Assembly (NCBI GenBank): GCA_003194525.1
Contig: NBIV01000231.1
Coordinates: 1 to 64,000 of the forward strand
Length of the DNA: 64,000 nt
Direction: 5' to 3'
Origin: Gracilariopsis chorda
Taxonomy: Eukaryota > Rhodophyta > Florideophyceae > Gracilariales > Gracilariaceae
The notes under the pieces are model-generated. The model did not search any database and was not told where the DNA came from. It worked only from the letters and a program-made list of their open reading frames with translations. The translations under genes were made by a program, and so were the position numbers. Shown here one piece after another: positions 56,047 to 64,000 of this stretch. Positions within the stretch are counted from its first letter, which is position 1, and the number at the start of each line of letters is the position of its first letter.

Positions 56047-57105
56047 AGAAGAACGTCCAAAAATTAAATCAAATTACTACCTGATGGTGCTTGCCTTCAA
56101 AACACCTCTATTCTACCATGTGCAATCTACAAAGAAACTTAAATGTTACTCAAAAACAATCGTAGCTGATTTGTAATATATGTAATGTGACTGCTACGAG
56201 CTCTGTTATGAGAGGGTTTTGTGAAGCACAGACACTTTTAACGCCGATTAGATAACCAAAGTTGGGTATGTTTAAAATTTGATAGAAATTAAACACTTCT
56301 TCACAGCTTTTGTAGCAAGAACGACTTATGATACTGATTCTTTACCGCTTTTTTAAGAATCTAAACAATTTTTATTAATCTAGCTACTCGAAATACTTTC
56401 TTAGATAGTCTTTTATTGCAAAGAGAAAAAGTAGTGTTTTGCTTAGTTTTTGAGCTTTTAACGCCTTTTTCTTAACGATAACGTAAAAATCTCTGTTTCA
56501 AGTCTTATGACTGTTTAATGCTTCAACAGCCTTTCTGCTTCCAATTGATATGGAATAAACAGTTTTATAAAACGTTTCAAATGTTTGTTTTATAGAAAAG
56601 TAAAGTTAGACCACATATGAGTACAATGTCAAATAGACACTAGGTTGCTAGATTTTCGTACACTCTAGAGCTCAGAGAGTTCTCGGCCTCCTCTTGGAAA
56701 GGAGGCGCGACTCAAACCAGCAAGGATTACATGAGTCGTATTCATCGTATTACAGTACGCAATTCGAGATTCTGGAATGGTATAAGCAGATCCTTTAATG
56801 GTATACGCAGATAAGCAGAATGTAGTCCGAAGCATTTCCTGGCATTGTTTTTCAGATGAAACTGAGATAGAAGAGAAAGAAAGTTCTATTTTCTATACCT
56901 GGAATATTCGTCATGCGTATCCAAAAGTATTCGAATCTTGGAGTTCTTCAGGTTAAAGAAACCATTGTGACCGAAGCAGTGTAAGCAGACATCCCTTTGA
57001 AGCATTCGATACGTTCTGCGAGATGCAGGAAAATGCAGGAGTAAAGTGTAATAATTGTACAGATCTGCGAGCTGGACAGCATCGGTGAGATAGTCTGACC
57101 GCCGC
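56047..57105. other. AT-rich stretch, no gene recognised
   Basis: About 1 kb, with many T-rich and A-rich runs from 56.1 to 56.65 kb. No ORF of note. Confidence 0.35.
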
Positions 57106-57708
57106 TTGCGCTGCTCCCAGGGGGCTTGCAGGGCAGGAAGGGAACTAAAAGTGCAAACAAGATCAGCGCTGGCTGACCAAATGGAGGTTCCGCCGGCCGG
57201 GGAGACATGGTTCCGAATGCTACGCTACTTTTGTGCTATGTGTCTGTGTGCGCATGCAAGCCGCGAGTATTTACTACCGTCTATGTTAGTTTTGGACCTA
57301 GATCCAGCCCAAGAATCGATAGCGTCCTCACATCAAGCACCACTGTTTACTGAATTTTCTACGGTACACCACGCAAAAGATTTCCAAACCAGATTGATCT
57401 TGTCAAAACTGCCCCTCAGAAGAGAGTTCATAATACGCACAAACTGCACTTGGAACTCTTGGTCGCCAACCTTAAGATCGAGGATTATTAGTGCGCAGCA
57501 CTGCATCGTCGACAAAACAAAAGCTCGGGTTAGTATTGACTTCAGATGGGATGACCAACTGAAAGCCTTCTTGGAAAACGTCGACCCCAAGGCAATAGAT
57601 TCTCTATTTTTTATGATGAATAGATTTATTGTGGTGGCAGAGTATCAGAGCAGCGAAGGCAAGAGAGGAGTTCAATCAGACACCTGCTGGTCTTTTTCGA
57701 GTTTATAG
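57106..57708 (+). CDS. Unrecognised ORF (200 codons)
   Basis: The second half (from about 57345) has ordinary protein-like composition (HHAKDFQTRLILSKLPLRRE; VSIDFRWDDQLKAFLENVDP), including FFMMNRFIVVAEYQSSEGKR near the end. The first half looks less convincing and the start is uncertain. A shorter minus-strand frame overlaps. It lies downstream of the gypsy fragment on the other strand. No domain recognised. Confidence 0.3.
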   Translation: MRCSQGACRAGRELKVQTRSALADQMEVPPAGETWFRMLRYFCAMCLCAHASREYLLPSMLVLDLDPAQESIASSHQAPLFTEFSTVHHAKDFQTRLILSKLPLRREFIIRTNCTWNSWSPTLRSRIISAQHCIVDKTKARVSIDFRWDDQLKAFLENVDPKAIDSLFFMMNRFIVVAEYQSSEGKRGVQSDTCWSFSSL

Positions 57709-57973
57709 GCTGCACCATCCCTCAGACTTTAAATACTGCTGGCGATGGTGCAAGGTGTCAAACGCAGCGTGGCCTCTACTTCCCTAACGAGCGCAGCATC
57801 CGTACAGAAGCTAAGAACCACGTACTACCAGCCATTGTCAGTAAATAGTATCATCTAGAACACGTACTTCGATCCATTGTCAGTCAAGCATATAATCTGA
57901 GACTCCAGCCACGTCCGCTATGACTGACAATGAGGTGTCCACGGCGTTCAACATGACATCACCCCTTTCCAGG

Positions 57974-58944
57974 TCAGTCGTGCTGTTTGCGTTTCGACGC
58001 CCGAGTGGGACGGACCGACTTCCAATGCTTACGGATGATGTCAATATCGTTAAAATGCTCAACGGGCTCCCATCCTGGTTCAATATGCCTATCCTTCCAG
58101 ACGACAATGTAACTCATTTTCCCGTCCTTTTCTGCGCGGTGGTTGATAACCTTCTTCACGACGTGAGTGCTTTCTTCGACTGCGGTTTTATCTCCATTGT
58201 GCATAACAAACTTCAACTGATCGGGAGGCACAGTCCTTTTCAGCTTTCCAAGTTCGTCTAGTAGAACGTAAACGCCTCCTCTATTCTTGCGCACTACAGT
58301 AAACGAACCCTCATGCCGCGCATCCCACTTTGAGTCCTGAGTGAGATCGCGCATCATCACGCGAGAACCTGGAGAAATTGTGTCCGGACTTATCATATGA
58401 TGTTCAACGGCAAAGTATCGCGCATCTTTTTCCTTGACCTGCTTCACTCTTTCTGTTACTGCTGGCAATACATTTTCAGTCACTTTTTGCTGATACTTCT
58501 TCTATAACGCCAAGGTCAGTGGGGACGCTGTGGCCGTTTTGCCGAACCTTCTGAATCCATTCATAGCTTTTATGAACATTAACGAGAATCGCGTAGAACT
58601 TGTCAGTGCGGCAATTTTGCAGTTGTACGCCAGCTGAATGTACGGGACAAACTCCTCCCATCGGTGGGTAGCTCCGTCTAGCTCCTTAAAAAGCATAGTC
58701 TCGATCGTTTCATTGACTCTTTCAAGCGCCCCATTAGCTCTGGGATTATAAGGTGAGATGGTGCGAAGATCTATCCCATTTAGCTTCACCAGTTCCTGCA
58801 CCAGCTCGTTTACGAACTCCGAGCCATTATCCGACTGAATTATCTTGGGTACACCAAAGATTGACATTACCTCCCCAAAGGCTCGCGCCACCTCTTCCAT
58901 CTCCTTGCTCTACAGAGGACCCAGGATTAAAAATTTCGTCATAA
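57974..58944 (-). mobile_element. Ty3/gypsy fragment (Ty3-C): integrase core and chromodomain
   Basis: The minus-strand fragment includes the second half of an integrase core (QSDNGSEFVNELVQELVKLN; YNPRANGALERVNETIE), the integrase C-terminal module (LVYVLLDELGKL-type GPY region, RVMMRDL), and a C-terminal chromodomain (MSYIVVWKDR...EPGWEPVEHFND). Sequence and spacing differ from Ty3-A, so it is a third gypsy lineage. No LTR was identified. Broken fossil, a few breaks. Confidence 0.75.
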
Positions 58945-59362
58945 GACATACAATTGTCAGTAGGGTGTTGTGACCATTATCCGAGACAGATATTGGTGTT
59001 ATTGTGAGATTTAGGTGAGATTTAGGAGTCTCACCTCTTACAAGAGATGTATCTCTTTTGCGTAAGAACTAGTCTGACGTTAGTACCTGTGTGGACTAGT
59101 GCGTGTCTGTTGTGAATTTGCACATATGCGTGTCGTTCTCTGCTGATTGTTATTGATTCCAATTAGATGATGTGCTGATTACATGGACTGCAGAATATCT
59201 GAGTTGGAGCCGCTCAAAAGTAGTCGGTTGCAAAGCATAAAATTACCGGTGGCAGTTCTTCGATAACAAGAGAACCAAGGGAAGAAGAGAGACGAACATA
59301 AAACGTCAAGTTCTACCGCCGTGTAGTAAACCAATTGTTATCCGATCCATAAACCCAACCTC

Positions 59363-60349
59363 GTGCCCAGTCCCATCTTTTACTTTGTTATGGGCCCAGA
59401 AAGTTCTTCATCTGATCTGCCAACGTGTCCCCGGTTTTCATGGGACATCCGAAATGTTCCGTGGACCGACGGAAAGAGGAGTCAAGAGCAGTACACGAAT
59501 GCCGTTTCGCTATGGCAAGCCTTCCACCAGACTTTGGCAGACTCGAACGATAACAAGATCCGACCAGTTGTTCACGGTATCATGCTTCTTTCCCAGCTCT
59601 TTGGCCGAGCCCGTGATATCTGCAAGGCGATACCAGCAGACACCATCCGATCCGAAGCCGGTGCGCAAGCTATAGTCGATGCACTGTACAAGAGAGATCC
59701 ACTGGCTGTAGTTTCTGATGTTTATCAGGATTTCTTGGCGCTTCTGAATACGAAGAGGAATGCCAATGAGAGCTTCAAGAACTTTGAGTCGCGCTTCCAA
59801 GCGCATGTTTCCAGAGTTAACGCTCACGGATCAGAAGCTAAGCTATCAGAGGCACTGGTGGCCTTTGCTCTGCTGGCCAATTCCGATGTTGACAGTAACC
59901 AGCGCGTTTCTGTACTAGCAAACTGTGCACCGAAGGAGTCTTCTTTCACATCAACGTGTAGCACAAATGAGTTTCTGAAGGCAGTATCTTACGAATCAAT
60001 TGCGTCCGTACTGCGTCAGTGCGACAAAGTTCGAGCTTCTCCCAGATCTTCGCAATCAAACACTCTGTCTTCAAATGCATCCTTTGCTACACCTCCGCGA
60101 TCAGGAAGCCGCAGACCTACGCACAAGCAACGCAGAACCTCTGAGCAGATTATGGAACTCAAGCAGAAGACCAAGTGTAATCGCTGCAGTAAGTACGGAC
60201 ATTGGGCTAATGACCATCGCCATGACGGGTCACTTAAACAGGGTTTTAAGGCTCTCGATGCACCTATGCATGTGGAGGGAGGCCACAATAATGTTCTCAC
60301 ATTTAATATGGCAACCCTGAGGGAATGCGCTGTGCGGCTGATCACATAA
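59363..60349 (+). CDS. gag: Gag of the second copia-like element
   Basis: 328 codons, whole. The helical capsid-like part covers about residues 35-190 (KRSQEQYTNAVSLWQAFHQ; SFKNFESRFQAHVSRVNAHG). A Ser/Arg-rich linker follows, then a zinc knuckle CX2CX4HX4H (CNRCSKYGHWANDH) near residue 275. The last ligand is His rather than the usual Cys. The ATG chosen is the first in frame; an internal Met 10 residues on is also possible. Confidence 0.75.
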   Translation: MPSPIFYFVMGPESSSSDLPTCPRFSWDIRNVPWTDGKRSQEQYTNAVSLWQAFHQTLADSNDNKIRPVVHGIMLLSQLFGRARDICKAIPADTIRSEAGAQAIVDALYKRDPLAVVSDVYQDFLALLNTKRNANESFKNFESRFQAHVSRVNAHGSEAKLSEALVAFALLANSDVDSNQRVSVLANCAPKESSFTSTCSTNEFLKAVSYESIASVLRQCDKVRASPRSSQSNTLSSNASFATPPRSGSRRPTHKQRRTSEQIMELKQKTKCNRCSKYGHWANDHRHDGSLKQGFKALDAPMHVEGGHNNVLTFNMATLRECAVRLIT

Positions 60350-60398
60350 GGGGATCTGATGGGCCATTGTTAGACAATGCTGCTCCAGCGGCATTGGA

Positions 60399-63300
60399 AT
60401 GTCAGAGCTCAAGCTAATCAAGAATCTTGTCTGCCCAGATTGGGACGGATCACTCGATCCACTCCCACCTTCCGTAGGTGACAAGACATACTGGCAGTAT
60501 GGCTCAGGTTCGCATCGTAGTGAGCCTAGAGCGATTCTTGGCTCGATTGTTCTCTCCGGACAATCAGACAAAGGTGACATCGTGAAGATCAGACATTTGG
60601 TAATTGAAGGATCATCACAGTGGGTCATTGGTCGTAACGTCACGAGTCGATGTGACATTTTGCACATGAATGGCAACATACTCAGGCTACCACCAGCCAG
60701 CGAAGATCAAGCTCCCAGTACTATTTCTCTTGTCGATGTAGACATGCATACCTACATTCCACACTCAGCTTTCACGTTCCAAAACCCTCCCCTGTCGTCA
60801 CAGAAGAAGTCTGTTCTGTTCTGTGCGACTGCTCGCATCGATGCAGGATTGTCCGAAAGGCCGTGGAGAAAATTGAAGAAAGTAGTCGACAAGGTGCACC
60901 AACATGTATGTGGCCACTCCACGTATACGGACATCAAAAAACTTCTCAAAAGAAACGGGCTATGGAATGATCAAATTGATGGCTACCTTACAAGGACATT
61001 GGAGGACTGTACGGTTTGCCTAACAACCGCCAAGCCGAAGGCTTCTCGCAAAGTTTCACTCAGCAGCATGAGCCGGGGTTTCAACCAAGTTGTTTGTGTT
61101 GATCATATGTACCTTGACCATTATTGCGTCATGCACATAATGGACTCAAGCTCTCGGTATTCAACCGGTGCAGTAGTTGAGAACGCCTCGATGGAACATG
61201 CCATTTATGTCCTCGATATGCACTGGATTACACCCTTCTGGACGCCAGAAACTGTCGCGTTCGACCCAGTATTCAACAATGCTGTATTTCTGGAGTTTCT
61301 GCAACACAACAGGATAGATTCAAGGCCGCTCACACCTCGAAGGCACAACAAGAACGTGCTTGAGTCTAAGCATAGGGTTATCCGTGACGTCTTTCTCCGC
61401 ATGAAAGAAGATTTGAAAATTCCTTATCAGCGCAATCCTCCTCTGATGATCAGTCAGGCAATTCGCATTTCTAACGATCTCTATGGTAACGATGTGATTT
61501 CAGCCCAAGAACTTGCAAAGGGTTATGCTAGGCCACTTGAATCTGGTCAGCACCCGACTCTACTGCCGCAAGAAATCGTAGACGCTCATCAAACTCTGAT
61601 GGCAAAAAGCAAGCTCACCCTCATTTTACGCTCCGAGAGTTTGAAAGAATTCCCTATTTCAGTTGGCGATTTGGTGCAAGTGTTCATCAAACTCCAACAT
61701 GAGAAAAGAGGAAAGTGGTCGCAACCGAAACCTGTTCTTTCGTTCGACATAGAAAGCAGGACAGTTACTGTGCCTGGTAAATCCGGCAGAACATTGTCCG
61801 CAGCCATAGAAGATATCAAACCCGCTCTTCACACCGAAGACCTAGGTACTGCTGTGTAACACGCTATTGACGACATGAATCGGACGTTGGAATACTCCTT
61901 GTCGGACAACAATGGTTTCGCAGATGACGTAACCACCGAGCCGCTCGACAGTCCTCTGGTAGAGAGTGGAAAAGCACTTCTGAACTCGGATTCAGAATCA
62001 GTATCTATCGGGCCGCAATACCCGAGCGTAGGGGACCGAATTGAAGTGTACTGGCCTCAAGACGAGAGGTTCTATGAAGGAAATGTAACGAAACACAACC
62101 CCCGTACACAGAAGTACTCTGTCAATTATCCTGATGGGGACAAAGAAGTATTGAAGCTGCAGGAAGAGAAGTGGAAATATGCCGAAGGAAGAAGTGAAGC
62201 GACCGAGAGAGGACCAACTGAAGGTGCGGAATTAGATGAGGTTGTGGAAAACCCTTTGGAAGCAGCGCAAATTCAGCTTTCTACAGGGCAGGAGCTGGAA
62301 AGCAAAGAACGCGAAATAATTGATTCGTACTTCCAGGCGTTTGGTAGTCGAGAGTTTATGCGTCACCAAGTGAAGTGCAACGCCCTCAGGGAGGGATTCT
62401 TGGTACTTGAATGCTTTCCCGATATTATCGGTTGTGTAGTGTGTATATGAACTACGCCCCACAATGGTGGATATGGACACGTGGGACACGGTTTTGGGTC
62501 CATTGGGGGTTGGCCACAGTAGTGGATGTTGCCACGAAATGTGGAGTATTTTAGTTGATTTTATTTATTCTTTTCACACCCATTTCTGGGAAGCTAGTAC
62601 TTAGTGCGACGGCGCACTGCCGTCGGACCAGTAAACCTTCCCCAACAAGGGACCCCAACCTGGGAAATTGGCTCTAGTTGTTACCGCTTGCGTGCGTGCT
62701 CTACTCCTCCTTGGAGGGAAACGCCGTGAACCACGGGACATCTAACCCCCTTGCACATCTAAAGGGACCCATCACTAGGAGTAATACTATTCCAATTGCA
62801 TTGGTGTTTCGCCCTGGATAGGGATATTGTTACCGGCACCACCGTTCGCCCCCGTCACTCTCGCGACTCACTTCGTCCTCTCTTTTTCCTCTTCGCCCTT
62901 CCTTTTTCCCCTTTTTAGGGTAGCACCTACCGCTACCCGCGGCTCTCGTGTGCGCATCCGCACACACACCCCCACTTACGTGGAAACCTACCTCTGGCGA
63001 GGACGCATTCCCGCTCTCGCAGATACCGATTCTTGTCCTAAACCCTCTTGCGCTAGTCGCGAAGGGTGGCCTCGGTCTTACAAACCGGCTCCGCCGTGCC
63101 ACCTCTAGAGGGGCTCTACCCAACTGGGTTCACCTCGTGAGAGGAAGATCCCGAACGTTTTTCGCTGTTTTTCCCCTTTGGGGCATTGCACCACAATACA
63201 GAAGATGCAACTATCTCGATTGATGGCGAAGAGAAGCTGCAAGCCTTTGATGGATACGTACCCTCTCGGCCTTGACGTAAGGAACTTGACCAAGCTCTAA

Positions 63301-63990
63301 GTGCAATTGAAGCCTCTGCGTTTCGGTGCCTGAATAGCTCCATTGGATGGTTAGGAATTGCTGTTTCCCCGTTTTGTGCACATGCCGCAAGCTATCTTCA
63401 GCAAAGGGGACCTAGCCCACTTGTCAAAGACCTTGTCACCCAGGTCAATATACTCAAGTTATTGAAAAGGCGTGGTTCTGTGCTCAAGTTTGCTAGACGG
63501 ACTGGAGAAATGCAGTGTCGAATAGTTGTATTTTGCGACGCAAGTCGCAGCACCGATCATGGACAGCTCGGATTTGTTGCAGGAATGCTCTTCGGTGACT
63601 TGTCCTTGGATTCAGTGTTTCATACTATCAGCTGGAGCTCTCATAAGTCTCGCAGGCTGGTGAAGTGAATTGGATCTACTGAGATCCTTGCGGCAGGGGA
63701 GGCAATCGACGAAGGAAAGTTTTTAGCAAAGGTATATAGTAAGCTATTGGGATTTGAAATTGGACTTTGGATTGTCGTCGATTCAAAAGATCTGTATGGA
63801 ACATTGTCTACATGCAGGAACGAGTCTGATAGATCGATTCGAGGAGACGTGAGTGTTATCCGATTCGACTTTGAAACTAAGAAGATTGAGCTCATGGTTT
63901 AGGTTCCTGGGAAGTGCAACTACGGCGATCCTCTAACCAAAACAGACAGTCCTATGGCCGACGCTCTACAGAACCTCCTCTATTCTGGAC
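60399..63990 (+). pseudogene. pol: Pol region of the second copia-like element, with Tudor-like domain
   Basis: Parts recognised in order: protease end (SQWVIGRNVTSRCDIL, about 60.64 kb); integrase zinc-binding region (HVCGHSTYTDIKKLL...CTVC) and core (VVCVDHMYLDHY; KNVLESKHRVIRDVF); a Tudor-like module at about 62.02-62.18 kb (VGDRIEVYWPQDERFYEG; YSVNYPDGDKEVLKL), typical of chromatin or methyl-mark readers; after the solo LTR, RNase H (VVFCDASRSTDHGQLGFV, about 63.52 kb; WSSHKSRR) and the usual copia end (GDPLTKTDSPMADAL, about 63.93 kb). It is a fossil with several breaks, and also interrupted by the LTR at 62376-63195. Confidence 0.7.
62376..63195 (+). repeat. Solo LTR of the Ty3-A family inside the copia pol
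   Basis: 820 bp, TGCAACG...CACCACA, closely matching both Ty3-A LTRs but in the opposite orientation relative to them. No internal Ty3 sequence adjoins it. Flanking 5-mers (TGAAG, ATACA) do not match, so a target duplication is not visible. Confidence 0.9.
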
Positions 63991-64000
63991 GAATCTCGAT

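Larger units (their letters stand above)
58962..64000 (+). mobile_element. Second copia-like element, running off the window
   Basis: A plus-strand element with gag (59363-60349) and a pol region reaching at least 63990. A possible 5' LTR lies at about 58966-59237 (starts TGTTGTGACC, ends GGTTGCA), but no second LTR is in the window to confirm it. A solo LTR of the Ty3-A family (62376-63195) lies within pol. Different from the copia element at 31.5 kb in Gag, integrase and the extra Tudor-like module. Broken, several breaks. Confidence 0.75.

Noticed and set aside
57333-57590. Minus-strand ORF of 85 codons
   Set aside because: It overlaps a longer, more protein-like plus-strand frame (57106-57708), and its composition looks like the complement of that frame.
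1-64000. CRISPR arrays, bacterial operons or prophage
   Set aside because: No regularly spaced identical repeats were seen. The content is eukaryotic (5S rRNA, LTR elements, MULE, likely introns).

Overview
This is a eukaryotic nuclear window built mostly from transposable elements. The evidence is a 5S rRNA gene, likely short spliceosomal introns, a secreted apple-domain protein, and LTR and Mutator-type elements. I cannot name the organism. The mix (several Ty3/gypsy and Ty1/copia lineages, a MULE, a CACTA-like transposase, few host genes) would fit a repeat-rich alga, fungus or other protist. No tRNA gene, CRISPR array or bacterial-type operon was seen.

Layout. 1-2.6 kb: nothing firmly recognised. 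2.6-5.5 kb: decayed CACTA-like transposase on the minus strand. 5.8-7.8 kb: an interrupted plus-strand ORF with an AT-hook-like stretch. 8.4-26.9 kb: a nest of two minus-strand Ty3/gypsy elements. An older element (Ty3-B) has its 3' end at about 8.4-9.3 kb and its 5' part with 5' LTR at 20.9-26.9 kb. A younger element (Ty3-A, 9300-20944) lies between them. Ty3-A has two LTRs, Gag, Pol, a proline-rich Pol extension ending in a chromodomain, and a large ORF on the opposite strand. Both elements share an identical 18-nt primer-binding site. 28.5-31 kb: diverged repeats and hairpins. 31.5-38.0 kb: a copia element, with a zinc-finger ORF between the 5' LTR and gag. 38.39-46.26 kb: a Mutator-like element with ~240-bp inverted terminal repeats and an 8/9-matching 9-bp target duplication, carrying a degenerate MULE transposase and extra ORFs. 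48.99-49.11 kb: a 5S rRNA gene, minus strand. 49.74-50.77 kb: the one convincing host protein gene, a secreted apple-domain protein. 54.3-55.8 kb: an inverted pair of related ~270-bp coding segments. 58.0-58.9 kb: a gypsy integrase/chromodomain fragment (Ty3-C). 59-64 kb: a second copia-like element running off the window, with a Tudor-like domain in Pol and a solo LTR of the Ty3-A family inside it.

How the parts relate. Most genes serve element replication: Gag packages RNA, Pol copies and integrates it, and chromodomain or Tudor-like modules probably steer integration to marked chromatin. The most unusual signal is in Ty3-A. Its LTRs, sense ORFs and antisense ORF are packed with perfect mini-hairpins, often of CCGN..NCGG form, at about one per 25-35 bases where I checked. 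The other elements do not show this at that density.
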